From NCBI GenBank assembly GCA_905116865.2, contig CAJHNH020002457.1, positions 1 to 64,000 on the forward strand: DNA of 64,000 nt. The letters run 5' to 3'. Positions 1 to 10,299 of the stretch are shown one piece after another (position 1 is the first letter of the stretch; every line of letters begins with the position of its first letter). The translations under genes and the position numbers were made by a program. Source of the DNA: Candidula unifasciata. Its lineage: Eukaryota; Mollusca; Gastropoda; Stylommatophora; Geomitridae. The notes beneath the pieces are model-generated. The model was not told the DNA's origin and ran no database searches. It saw only the letters and a list, made by a program, of their open reading frames with translations.

Positions 1-674
1 GAGGTAGTTGTGCTACATCGTCACCTTAATGTGAAGAAGAAGAACGAGAACTTTGACAAAATGATACAAAATATTCACTTGAATGAATGTTTTAGTCATG
101 AATAATCATGAGCCGTTTCTAAAATCGCCATTTTACGAAAGAAAACAGAGTCGCATTTCAAATCTATTTAGATGATTGTGTTACATTTCTGAGAGATCGA
201 TGTCAGACTAAGAAACAGCCACGTGCTCTTATCAGGATCCTATACTAACTTCCGGTGTCGAGTCTAAGCGTGAAAAGCGGAAGACTGCCCGTTTGTGTGC
301 TTCCTAAATATGGATTTCCAAAGACTTTGATACTCCTTCTGTACATCGTACGCGTGGCCAGTCCCTTTTTGGACTTCTATTTGGTCTGGACAGCATTGTT
401 CGTTGGGATATCCTATTAAAAGCTGAAGAAAGCCTTTATAAGTTTTTGAATGTCAGTTTGGTCAAGACATAACTGTTCGTTGGGGTACACTACAAAAAGC
501 TGAAGTTAGCTGGATATCTTTCGCGACAACTTAAACCGTCCAAGCAGTTAGTGTCCGTTTGTAGCTCTACTCGGCAATTTCGCCTTGTTTTGTTTTATCA
601 ACTGGTCGACTCTCATTCCGTTGTCGAAATCAAAACCAATCGTCTGCTGGGTCGTTTACAGGAAAACCGTTTCT
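1..674. other. No recognised feature
   Basis: I see no ORF, repeat or RNA gene that I can support here. There is a weak internal similarity between about 395-450 and 470-510 (both contain 'gttcgttgggatatcc' or 'gttcgttggggtacac' followed by 'aaaagctgaag'), suggesting an old local duplication. Confidence 0.4.
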
Positions 675-985
675 TCAAAGTGTTCACCTTCTGTAAACTA
701 CGTGGAAAGTTCTGAATGCTCGTCCATCGCCGCATTTTAGTCTTGTTCCAGAATGTAACTTCTGCTTGCACATCTGTTTCACAGATCTGACTTATTTGTA
801 TGCAGACCTGTCCTCGTCTTCCAGACATATTTGAATCGATTTCAGAGAGTGGAGAAATCTCCAGCTAGTGGCTTTTTGCGACATGTTTTTAGATTTTTAG
901 AAAGGCAGTTGGTCTACTAACCCCCCCCCTCCCCCCCCCCTTACAGCCGCCACCCTCCCTCCCCCAACCCCAATGGTGCCCCGAA
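675..985 (+). repeat. Interspersed repeat rep-TTC, copy 1
   Basis: This copy aligns by eye with 3530-3830 (+), 33710-33945 (-) and 63785-63945 (-). Shared blocks in order are 'gttcacc..ctgtaaact', 'aagttct', 'gctcgtc', 'cttgttccagaa', 'ttgca', 'cagatct' and a later 'gcagat/acagac' region. The family looks like a SINE or the 3' end of a longer retroelement. In this copy the end carries a C-rich tract (about 920-965) and a final block 'aatggtgccccgaaacaca', which parallels 'aatggggacccggaaccca' in copy 2. No coding capacity is seen. Confidence 0.6.
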
Positions 986-1168
986 ACACACAGGGGAGAT
1001 CAGCATAAATCGGCTGTTGTGAAACAATCGCCTACTGCGAAATGAACCTGGTATGTCGTGATTAAGTCACGATGTTCATTGCCCCTAAGCCACAGACGCC
1101 GACAATTACTACTAATAAACAAAAACAGAACTGTCTTTTTAGGGGCGTGTTTACTTAGAAGCCTAGTC

Positions 1169-2440
1169 ATGGATACAACAACCACGGAGGTAGGAAATGC
1201 AACCACTTCGTCCTACATCCTCCTAAAACTTCAAGACTTTCTCAACGTCTCTAACATACCACTGGACTATGACAATGATATTATCATGTCAACGACGGAG
1301 ACGGCTCCCATCATGACAGTAGCTGAATCTTTACAAACAACGCGTTTTGTTGTTCAGAGCGTTCTGACCCCGGTCATAGTGACCATTGGTTTGTTGGGAA
1401 ACTTTCTGAACATACTTGTCCTGTTCCAGCCATCCATGAGAACGTCCACTAATGTATACCTTTTGGTGCTGTCCCTTGCGGACAGCGTGTTCTTGGTGTG
1501 CAACTTTGCTCTGTCGATTCTTGACTGCAGAAAGAAAGGACTTTCGTATACTGCTTATCACTTCAACCCTTACGGAAGATTCATGAGTAACTTTTCAGGG
1601 AACGTGGGTGTGTGGATTACTGTTGTGTTTACGGTTGAACGCTACATAGCAGTTTGTCACCCGATGTATGGGAAGATTTGGTGCACAGTGCACCGTGCTA
1701 AGTTGGCTTCAGTGACTGTTGTGATTCTTTCCCTAGTCAACACAATTCCAACTATGTTTGAGCTCGAGGTTGTGAACTCACCTACTGGGCCTAAATGTAA
1801 ACCTACCAAATTTGCTGCAAACCTCAGCTACGAGATTGGTTACTCTTGGTGGTATGTGACGGCTTTCACCTTTATTCCGTTGACATGTCTCACCATATTC
1901 AACGTTCTGCTCATCCGCGCCCTCTTGGTTGCCAGCCAAAAGAGGCAACAGCTAGTTCTGAGCTCGACAACCTCATCTAGGTACCGTGAATCCAACGGGG
2001 TCATCAAGGACGATAAGTCTCAGAAACACACAACTGTCTCCGGCCACCTCTCCAGCACTTATCGAATATCGGAAACATCGTCATGTTCAGCCTCGACATC
2101 TGTCTCGTTTTCTGGCCAACGAAAACACCGACAGAGCAAAAGATTCTCTCGCGAACAGAACAAAGTGACGCTGATGTTGATTACCATAGTCATGATCTTT
2201 CTGCTGTGCCAGTTACCATGGACGGCGCTCTACTTGTACCAAACCTGCATCTCCATTAGCAACACCACTAGCAACAGATCCGCACTCAAAATTGCGGGAA
2301 ATATCTGCAATATGCTGCAACTCGTCAACGCGTCCGTTAACTTTTATTTGTATTCATGTTTTAGTAAGCGGTTCCGGCATACTTTAGCCAATCTGATGAT
2401 GTTCTGGCGCCGGTGGAGTTTGTCATCCGTGAGCGCTTAA
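1169..2440 (+). CDS. Class A G-protein-coupled receptor, FMRFamide-receptor-like
   Basis: This is a 423-residue seven-transmembrane receptor, complete in one exon. Without start-codon rules the frame stays open 37 codons further upstream, but the first ATG is at 1169, followed by a Thr-rich extracellular tail. Approximate segments: TM1 60-86 with the GN motif (G77, N78), TM2 95-116 with 'LSLADS' (D105), TM3 140-163 ending in E157-R158-Y159 in place of DRY, TM4 177-197, TM5 227-252, TM6 331-357 with 'CQLPW', TM7 373-396 with N391-F-Y-L-Y in place of NPxxY. Potential N-glycosylation sites are N10, N26, N218 and N365. The third intracellular loop (about 253-330) is long and rich in Ser and Lys/Arg. 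The ERY-IAVCHP block, the 'NTIP' motif at the end of TM4 and NF in place of NP are typical of protostome FMRFamide-receptor-like peptide receptors. The ligand cannot be read from sequence; G-protein coupling at the plasma membrane is expected of the family. No polyadenylation signal is obvious nearby. Confidence 0.9.
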   Translation: MDTTTTEVGNATTSSYILLKLQDFLNVSNIPLDYDNDIIMSTTETAPIMTVAESLQTTRFVVQSVLTPVIVTIGLLGNFLNILVLFQPSMRTSTNVYLLVLSLADSVFLVCNFALSILDCRKKGLSYTAYHFNPYGRFMSNFSGNVGVWITVVFTVERYIAVCHPMYGKIWCTVHRAKLASVTVVILSLVNTIPTMFELEVVNSPTGPKCKPTKFAANLSYEIGYSWWYVTAFTFIPLTCLTIFNVLLIRALLVASQKRQQLVLSSTTSSRYRESNGVIKDDKSQKHTTVSGHLSSTYRISETSSCSASTSVSFSGQRKHRQSKRFSREQNKVTLMLITIVMIFLLCQLPWTALYLYQTCISISNTTSNRSALKIAGNICNMLQLVNASVNFYLYSCFSKRFRHTLANLMMFWRRWSLSSVSA

Positions 2441-2977
2441 TATAATGTTCTATTAATTTCCCGAATCATATTTGAGAACTGCTAAATGGGTGGCCCCACA
2501 AGACATTTGTGTCCTATTAATATTCCTTGTTGAAGCCGGTGTTTTGGGAAACTAACAGTTAGATAGACTGGCTGGCTCTGCATCATTTGATGTAACTTGA
2601 TAGCATAACAAGTTAGATGCTGTAACCATCCCTTGCAGGCGAGTGAACAGTGTGAGCTCAAAGAGATCATCATGGTTTGAAAATAACAGTGCTGCAAGGA
2701 AAGGAGTGACCAGGGGATTCAGCCGACGCTTAAGATTGGTGGAAAGGGCGAGACAAATGTACAGTCAGACCGTGCCACCGGAATTAGAACTCTGCGTTTG
2801 CCGCTGAAGATAGGGACAGATCGCTTAAAAGAATGTCCTGAGAGCTGTGATGTGGATTCTTAACTCAATATTCAATATTTAAAGTTCCGTGTGATATTTT
2901 GGCGAATCTGAAGTTTGTCTTAAATTTGTCTTACATGAGCCTGGGAAACATTTTTGTTCTATTAATGTCATGAATAA
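2441..2977. other. Downstream flank of receptor gene, no feature
   Basis: This stretch follows the receptor stop codon and may hold its 3' untranslated region. I see no AATAAA and no further coding exon or repeat. Confidence 0.4.
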
Positions 2978-3003
2978 TTGACATCACAAGAGCACTGTCT
3001 CTA

Positions 3004-3122
<119 letters not shown>

Positions 3123-3529
3123 TGTTTACCAGTATTATCTCAACAGTGTCAGTTGTAGACATTTTTTTAAGTGAAGACAACAGATAAAAAATTAGGAGGA
3201 GGAAGAGGAGAACAAGAAACAAAAAAAGGAAGAGGTGGAGAGCGATTTAAAAAAAAAAAAAAAAAATAACAGCAACAAATATATCAAGAAAATCATCCCG
3301 TCGTTTTGCCCTACAACAAACATGGTATCTATTAACTTTACTGAGACTGTTTTTAGTGTTTTTCTTAGCATTTGGATCAACAGGACGTTTTCTGTTGTTT
3401 TTGTTTCATATCTGAATGACCAATCTTATTTTTTTTTTTTTTTTTTCAGTTTTAATTGTTGATTCCTTGCTTTTGTATATAAAATCTACTCATAGTTGAC
3501 AATCTGTGTTTATGTTTAATCGTTTTTAA
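3123..3529. other. Low-complexity A- and T-rich spacer
   Basis: It holds short A-rich and T-rich runs (about 3247-3266 and 3428-3446) and no gene or defined repeat. Confidence 0.4.
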
Positions 3530-3830
3530 TGTCTTCTTCTTCTTCTTCTTCGCGTTCACCAGCTGTACACTCTGGCGGGAAGTTCTGGTTGCTCGTCAAC
3601 TACTGAACTGCAGTCCTGCTCCAGAACCTGAGTGTTGCGTGTGCATCAGTTTTACAGATCTCATTCTCTTGAATACAGACTGTTGGTTCCTTGCGTCTCC
3701 GGCAGATGCACTCCGACTTCAAAGGAAGCTCCCCAGTTAGTCGACTCTTACGACATGCTTTTGGGGAGGCAGTGAGTCTATTCTTGTTTTCCCCACAATG
3801 GGGACCCGGAACCCACAGGGGTGTTTTTAA
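3530..3830 (+). repeat. Interspersed repeat rep-TTC, copy 2
   Basis: It begins with a short (CTT)n run, then 'cgttcaccagctgtacact', 'gggaagttctggttgctcgtc', 'cagtcctgctccagaacc', 'gttttacagatct' and 'ggcagatgcactccgactt'. All of these blocks recur in the same order in the copy at 33710-33945 on the opposite strand, which carries a long (GAA)n at the equivalent end. This is the cleanest copy of the family in the window. Confidence 0.65.
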
Positions 3831-4057
3831 TGTAAAAAACTATTGAAATGAATAAAACAGAAAATACTTCATGCCTATATTTGCGACTTTATATGTGTAA
3901 CATCCTTAGTTAAGAACACTTCTAGATAATATGTTGCTTAGTAAAAGAGATTGCATGTCCACACAGTAAAGGGGAAAGCCACACAAAGATGGTACCCAAG
4001 CATTAAGATCAAGGTTAGACACGCTAAGACCAGTTTTGAATTTTACATCCCCTAGAT

Positions 4058-4234
4058 CAGCGGTTCTCAACTTTCGGGTCGAGACCCTTTTTTGAGTCAA
4101 ACGACCATTTCACAGGGGTCGCCTAAAACTATCGGAAAACACATATTCATTGAAATTATTGTTTGAAGAAAAAATTTTTAGGGGGTGCCACTTTATTGAA
4201 GGGTCGCGGCATTAAAAAAGGTTGAGAGTCACTG
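4058..4234 (+). mobile_element. hAT-superfamily MITE resembling SPIN
   Basis: This is a 177-bp non-autonomous element. It starts 'cagcggttctcaac' and ends 'ggttgagagtcactg', which are imperfect terminal inverted repeats. It is flanked by a perfect 8-bp direct repeat, ccctagat, at 4050-4057 and 4235-4242, as expected for hAT insertion. Internal blocks such as 'cacaggggtcgcctaaaac', 'atcggaaaacacatatt' and 'gggtcgcggcatta' closely resemble the ends of SPIN hAT MITEs as I remember them. It has no coding capacity and would need a hAT transposase in trans. Confidence 0.85.
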
Positions 4235-4235
4235 C

Positions 4236-4310
4236 CCTAGATCATCATCATGTACCTTGCCGACTGACATGGAGAATCAGGCTTTTCTGCAACCTGATAT
4301 TACCAACAGT
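4236..4310 (+). repeat. Interspersed repeat rep-G, copy 1
   Basis: The block 'tagatcatcatcatgtacc' followed by 'ttgccgactgacatgg' recurs at 19722-19806 ('tggatcatcatcatgtgcc' and 'ttgccgactggcgcgg') and partly at 63942-63995. It overlaps the right target duplication of the SPIN-like element, so that MITE landed at or in this repeat. Confidence 0.5.
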
Positions 4311-4680
4311 ATGCATAATTTCGTGTGCTGACACCCTTTCATATGCTTATCCCCTTTTATGTGTTGACACCTTTTTATGTGATATGATAACCCTTTCACG
4401 TGCTCACACCCTTTCATGCCGTGACAAAAGGCTGTCTTCCACTATCTCTCTTACCACAAATCTGTCTGTTGTTTAAGACATGTTCTAGTTTCTCTCTTCT
4501 TATAACATCGCCATAAAATAACGACTGCTCCTTCTGATGTTAGTGATAAGTTGTGCATTTTGGTCCTCGCCTTTTTCCAAACTTCTAGATTACTCATTCT
4601 GACAGACCAAGGTGGTTTAAGCATTTTTCTGTAAAACGACATCTCAAGGGAATTAAAAAAATAGTTTGATTTTTTTAATA

Positions 4681-4762
4681 ATAGTCCAAGATTTACTGCG
4701 ATGTATTCAAACTGGCTCTGTATAGTCCAAGATTTACTGCGATGTATTCAAACTGGCTCTGT
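4681..4762. repeat. Perfect 2 x 41-bp tandem duplication
   Basis: The 41-bp unit beginning 'atagtccaagatttactgcg' is present twice in a row without differences, followed by a further 'atagta'. The lack of divergence indicates a recent duplication or an assembly stutter. Confidence 0.9.
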
Positions 4763-4930
4763 ATAGTATGTGAGAACGCCTTTTATAGCTACTCAAACTT
4801 CTGCACTTGTCCCATCCACACTTTAAAAAAAAATCATCGTACTCCTTCTTAACTGAAGAAACTAAGGAAGACACGAATAAGAACAAATGGAGGTTAAAGA
4901 AGAAGAAGAGAAAAAAAGAGAACAGCAACG

Positions 4931-5135
4931 ATGAAGAAGAAGAAGAAGAAGAAGAAGAAGAAGAAGAAGAAGAAGAAGAAGAAGAAGAAGAAGAAGAAGA
5001 AGAAGAAGAAGAAGAAGAAGAAGAAGAAGAAGAAGAAGAAGAACAAGAACAAGAACAAGAACAAGAAGAACAAGAACAAAAAGAACAAAAAGAAGGAGGA
5101 GGAGATAAGAAAAAGAAATAGAAGGAGAAAGTGAG
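4931..5135. repeat. (GAA)n microsatellite with (GAACAA) tail
   Basis: About 110 bp of nearly pure GAA is followed by GAACAA-type interruptions to about 5100 and an A-rich end. All frames translate to poly-Glu, poly-Lys or poly-Arg, and the reverse frames to poly-Leu or poly-Phe. None is a credible gene. Confidence 0.95.
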
Positions 5136-6149
5136 AAAAAAAAAAGATGATTAACGTTCATTAAAACAGAGACGTTTTACTCACAGATTAATAACCCGTC
5201 TAACGGTCACCACCAATATACCCTGCAGTGTAAACCCACATTCGCAGAAACTGCGTGACAAGTTAGCCCTGTCGCAATTAATTTTCCCGGACACAATAAT
5301 ACATTCGGAAATTACAAATCCCCCATAAAATCCAGGGACATAGGAGAAAAACGTGCTGCAGAATTCTGCAGGTAGAAAAACTCACTGATAATCAAAGTTT
5401 TTTATGTTTTCGTGAAATGTATTTGTTATATTTAATTTGTTAATAGCTAGTCAATGCATGGGGTAATAATACTGAGAAATATCAGAGGAGGAGAAGATAT
5501 GATAACAAAGAAGAGGGAGAAGGAGGAGGAGGAGAGGGACATAAGGCCTTCAAAATGCTTGCAGGTTAGTGCTCTTTGGCTGAGGTCTCATGCTTTATTG
5601 GGATATGATAAATAGAATGTTGAATTATGAATCGATTATTATAACAATCGGGACATTCGGAAGTCTTCAGCAGCAGGCGCAGAGTTCTACTTTCGATTGC
5701 ACCAGTAACAGACTTTTTTTGTATATCATTCTCGCCTTTCGTCTGTGTGTTTAGCATCGGCCAGACCTATAGTCACTTCCCTTAGATAATGATAATATAT
5801 TTGTACCTCCGCATTCTTCCCTCACTCCCAGAGGACAATATTTAGCTTGTTGTGCATCAATTTCCCACCAAGTGGTACAGAACCTGCCAATCTGTCTGCC
5901 CTTTCATTTCCCAAAACACGGGCGTATATGGCGAAAATTTGCAAAGGACGCTATCTTTTCGGGACTTCTAAAGCAATGCTTGTCACTGTGCAAGGAGCAG
6001 ACCTATCTACTTTTCTCAGCATGTTCTGTGAAGTGGTTACAACTACGACAGGGGTATGCTGCGGGATTCTCAAGCGAGCTGAAAGTTGCAAGGACGGCCT
6101 CCGTCTCCATTCTCAAACTAGATGTCGTGGTGTCATATGCGAGTCTATG
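5136..6149. other. No recognised feature
   Basis: Two overlapping short ORFs exist around 5847-6188, but their sequences show no domain, signal peptide or conserved motif that I recognise. A purine-rich run lies at about 5485-5540. Confidence 0.35.
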
Positions 6150-6290
6150 TTTGCACTAAGTGAAGTTCACTCATACCTTTTGATATGAACTCTTTGTTTG
6201 CACTAAGCGAATTTTATTCATACCCTTTGAAATGAACTATTTGTTTGCACTAAGCGAAGTTCATTCATCCCTTTTTATATGAACCCCCAT
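6150..6290 (+). repeat. 47-bp tandem repeat, three copies
   Basis: Units starting 'tttgcactaag(t/c)gaa' occur at about 6150, 6197 and 6244 and share 'ttcattcatacc' and 'tatgaact'. The copies differ at several positions. Confidence 0.85.
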
Positions 6291-6329
6291 GCACTCCGTC
6301 TGCCTCTCAAGACAAGCTAGTTACCATAA

Positions 6330-6610
6330 CTGGCACAGCAATAGACAAGGATAGTGTTATTAATGCCTTGCGGAATGCATATCGTCAAGAAGATCATAAT
6401 AACAAGCAGGACAGTGTCCTCGTCCAAGTTGGTGGACACCGAGGTACAACCTGGGGCAGCCAGATATTAACATTTCACCAACGGCACACATTGTCTGATT
6501 AATCAACATGAACGGGTGTGATCAGTTGTTCTACTTTTGAGGAGAGATTGAGGAGGAGATTGTATCACCTACGGATCTGTCCTGATCGCTGTGATGATAA
6601 TCCTCAAAAA
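6330..6610 (+). pseudogene. LINE fragment, region downstream of RNase H
   Basis: A broken frame reads 'GTAIDKDSVINALRNAYRQE', which corresponds to the stretch that follows the RNase H domain at 15235-15330 and its C-terminal tail. The nucleotide block 'ttaatcaacatgaacgggtg' matches the 'LINQHRTGT' region seen intact at 21895-21935. It is a 5'-truncated, frame-disrupted piece of an RNase-H-bearing non-LTR retrotransposon. Confidence 0.5.
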
Positions 6611-6914
6611 TCAATAATCACTAGTCAACGCAAAGCCATCTGTTTAGATAATCACATGACCTGGCTGGGAAATAGGTGTTTTGTAATGCCCTAGTTAGCA
6701 AAGGCGGTTGGTATAATAATGCTACATAAATCTAATAGAATTTCCACATCTATAAGAATGCAAATCTAATACGGTATGCTCTTGTGCCAAAAGCATAAGA
6801 AGATGTCTTTACTTACGATTTATCTTTTAAAACTACACAAGAGGTCATGGATGTCGGGGCTGGTTTGCAACGTGTTCATAAGGACATGCAGTCACAAACA
6901 AATAAACTTTGCTG

Positions 6915-7080
6915 CCAGAAAGTCTTTATCAGCATACGAAATAAATGGTTTATGATACAATACAATTTTAAAAAAACACAGGAAATAACTTAGCTTCATG
7001 ATGAGCTCTCTCATAAAATCTACCTCCACGCTTGAACTGTACAGTGTCTGCATTATGTGTCATCACAGGGGTGGGATACC
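6915..7080 (+). repeat. Interspersed repeat rep-I, copy 1
   Basis: Blocks such as 'tatcagcatacgaaataaa', 'atgatacaata' and 'tccacgcttgaactgta' recur in the same order at 10030-10290. No coding content is seen. Confidence 0.5.
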
Positions 7081-7266
7081 TGTCAGGAAGTGACCTAGAA
7101 AAATCAAGAGCAAGCTACTATATGTGAAAATGCCAAATCAAACCACCATACAGAAGCAGTGATGGTGCAATGTTTGGATACATACCTGCCAGTCAGAAAG
7201 TCTTGAATCTGAATCCACACCCCAAAAAATTTTTAAAAATGTGACTAGGACTCAGGAGAAACGTCG

Positions 7267-7712
7267 ACATTCTGCATGACCTGAACACCAAGGAGAGACA
7301 TCCTGCATGACCTGAACATCAAGGAGAGACATCCTACATGACCTGAACATCAAGGAGAGACATCCTGCATGACCTGAACATCAAGGAAAGACATCCTACA
7401 TGACCTGAACATCAAGGAAAGACATCCTGCATGACCTGAACATCAAGGAAAGACATCCTGCATGACCTGAACATCAAGGAGAGACATCCTACATGATCAG
7501 AACATCAAGGAGAGACATCCTACATGACCTGAACATCAAGGAGAGACATCCTACATGACCTGAACATCAAGGAGAGACATCCTACATGACCTGAACATCA
7601 AGGAAAGACATCCTGCATGACCTGAACATCAAGGAAAGACATCCTGCATGACCTGAACATCAAGGAGAGACATCCTACATGACCTGAACATCAAGGAGAG
7701 ACATCCTGCATG
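7267..7712 (+). repeat. 31-bp minisatellite, about 14 copies
   Basis: The unit 'catcctgcatgacctgaaca' continues 'tcaaggagaga'. Copies differ mainly at two sites: cctGcat or cctAcat, and aaggaGaga or aaggaAaga. The two variants are mixed through the array, which suggests repeated unequal exchange. Confidence 0.95.
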
Positions 7713-8304
7713 GCTTAGCCTGCTATTTCTGCGTCTTTGGTCTCAGTGCAGCCGATCTCTCCACACGCTTATCTCTGTGTAGATACCACTACCCCATTGT
7801 GGGCGGAGAAGGATGGGTAGACCCGCTATCTCACTAACAAGCATGTCGAAAGAGTTAATTTTATAGAGGTGTCTTTCGAACTCAGACAGCAAAACTCAAG
7901 ATCTTGAACAAGACTGAAATCCAGAGGTGAACGATTAACCAGCACTTTCTACAGGAGTCTACAGCTTTTTATAACATTATTTTTGTTGAAGGCACCGTAT
8001 CTGTTTGTCCTCTTAAAAATTATACCTCGCAAACTACTCGTGGAGAACAAAGATTTTACAGTCAATGAGTTTCAAGCTTGAAAGCACGCAATAGAATATA
8101 CGTCATTCTACAGAGCTGGTATCTGTCAGCTTTCGGGAATTCTTCATGTCCTTTGGTCGGTGTTAGCGTTGATTTTTCTGGTGCCTTTCGTAATAAATTC
8201 ATTAACGTCTGACAGGGCTGACACCTAAACTTCAGATTTTTGAAACTCGGTTGGAAATTTCTTTTGAAAGATGTAATATTCTATGCATGTATCTGAGGGT
8301 TGGA

Positions 8305-8444
<140 letters not shown>

Positions 8445-8639
8445 TCTCGTTTATTTTTCCCTTATTCATTTAATCTCTCTCGTTTCCTGTCAATTTCATT
8501 TTTTTTCTTTCTCTTTTTTTATCTCTCATCCTTCTCTCTCTCTCTCTCAGATCCTGCTTACAGTTCTCCTTTCTTTCTTCTATATTCATATCTTTGCAAA
8601 CGTCTCTCAATTTCTCTTGTGGCCTTTATTTCACCCCTC

Positions 8640-8640
<1 letters not shown>

Positions 8641-8699
<59 letters not shown>
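8641..8699. repeat. (TC)n microsatellite
   Basis: A second pure TC run of about 58 bp. It ends just before the mariner relic that begins at about 8700. Confidence 0.97.
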
Positions 8700-8705
<6 letters not shown>

Positions 8706-9395
8706 TTCATCGCCGCTCGATAAGCAGACAACAAACGAAGTCGCTATTTTGTTGAACTAGTCAGAGGTGCATTGTTACGTAATCAACACGGAGCAAAAAG
8801 CTAACATTAAATTCAGAAAAAGCGCCGTAGAAACAGTTGAATTGATGCAACAAGTTTATGGGGATAATTATTTATCTCATGCATGAATTTTTAGGTGGTA
8901 TTCAAGATTCAAAAATGGTGTGGAAATGATTACTAGTGCACCTGGACCTGGACGCCAAATGTCTGTTCATAATGATGAACTCATTGCAAAAGTCAGAGAA
9001 CAGATACAATAGGATCATTGTTTTACTTTGAGGATGATGGCAGCTGAACCTCGTGTTGATAGAGAGACCATTTATAAATAAAATTTTAGTGCAAGATTTT
9101 GGCAAGAAAAAACGTTGCTTGCTGGTTTGTACCGCATTCGATGTCTGATGACCAAAAACATCAGCGGGTTGAGTACCCAAGAGACATCATCAAAACAAGA
9201 ACTTTTGGCCCCAAAACAAGTGTGTGTTCTCAGCCTTCTACCCTATTCCCCAGATTTGTTTCCCTGTGATTATTATATATTCCCAAAATTAAAGTTACGA
9301 TTGAAAGAACGTTTCTTTAACGATAGTGATGACATCCAGAGGGCCGTAACATTGACTTTCAGGGCCATAAGAACAGAAGAACAGAAACAATACTG
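8700..9395 (+). pseudogene. Mariner (SETMAR-like) transposase relic, family 1, copy 1
   Basis: Disrupted frames carry recognisable mariner transposase blocks. 'ETVELMQQVYGD' and 'FRWYSRFKNG' belong to the N-terminal helix-turn-helix, 'MITSAPGPGRQMSVHNDELI' to the linker, and 'YSPDLFPCDYYIFPKLK' to the C-terminal catalytic region. Stops and frameshifts break all of them. The central catalytic region is largely missing compared with a full transposase of roughly 345 residues. The same family occurs at 25091-26200 and 50850-51360. No terminal inverted repeat is visible at either end of this copy. Confidence 0.8.
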
Positions 9396-9814
9396 ACGCC
9401 AGACTCACTTCGCCGGAATCGTATAGCCGCCATAGGTATTGTCCTTACTCCCAGCACAGATTGGACTACAAGTTACGTAACCGTCAGGGTGCCACAGTAT
9501 TACTGTTTCATTTGGTTGAACCGGGTTTCGTAATTCATTGCCCTGTTATACAATTATAGGTCTCGCAGTCTACTCCTCCGTTCTGTTCTATCAATCAGTT
9601 TAACACAAGGATGGAACCCAGTCCAGCAGCTATGGCTTTCTCTCATCTTTGAGATGTTAATTCTACGTACAGCAACCGTGGAAAAGGGGAAAACTTACCT
9701 GTCAGATGATTCTGCAGAAATGGTTGGCAGTCAAGCTAGACTTTTCCGAGACCTACCAGTTGAAGAACATTGCTCTTAAATAAAACGACAGAACTAGAAG
9801 GTGAACTAGACAGG

Positions 9815-9990
9815 AGACTTGCTTTCAAATCCAGCTGCGATTCTCTGCAGCCCACGGCCGGTGTTCAAAACCGGGCGGTTCCCGGGGTTCACCCAGCTTC
9901 TAGGAAATGGGTACCAGAGCTAATACTCAGGGGTAAATGGAGGAACATCGATGTAGCTACGGAGTTTCGTGCGGTGGGCGACACAGTGGG
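9815..9990. repeat. Possible SINE-like repeat
   Basis: The stretch 'ggttcacccagcttctagg' and 'aatgggtaccagagctaata' has the look of a molluscan SINE body, but there is no second copy in the window to align with, and no clear A box. It is followed by a G11 run at about 9990-10000. Confidence 0.25.
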
Positions 9991-10029
9991 GGGGGGGGCA
10001 GTTTCTTATCAACGTTGCGGCCCAAAAGC

Positions 10030-10290
10030 CTTCATCGGCATACGATACAAACTGACTATGATACAATTCTTCTTCAGCATTCTGAGGCCCTTGAGGCTCA
10101 TTCTGTAGATTTCACCCACCGCCATTATTCTTTCTGTTTGGTCTTCTTTTTCCAGCTGGTGACACCACGTGTTATGATAAATAATACACGCAAAAACAGC
10201 TTTGCGGTGAGTCTCGTCGCAAAATCTGCATTCACGCTTGGACTTTATAGACTCTGTGTCATTTTTCGTTGCAGATTGTTTTTCAAAAGC
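10030..10290 (+). repeat. Rep-I copy 2 containing a LINE 3'-end block
   Basis: The two outer parts match 6915-7080 ('tcggcatacgatacaaact', 'cattcacgcttggac'). The centre, about 10068-10170 ('cttcttcagcattctgaggc'), matches 28522-28640, which is the 3' end of a minus-strand LINE. The simplest reading is that a short LINE 3' end inserted into a rep-I copy. Confidence 0.5.
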
Positions 10291-10299
10291 CCCCCCCCC

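Noticed and set aside
1058..1168. Upstream extension of the receptor frame to 1058
   Set aside because: It starts with GTG, and the segment looks like untranslated leader. The first ATG at 1169 is preferred.
4807..5121. Glu-rich or Leu-rich proteins in the (GAA)n region
   Set aside because: Pure microsatellite translation in all frames.
5847..6188. 113-residue ORF as a gene
   Set aside because: No recognised domain, no splice or promoter context, and it runs into a tandem repeat.
7267..7712. CRISPR-like array
   Set aside because: The 31-bp units are contiguous with no spacers, and the genome is eukaryotic. It is a minisatellite.
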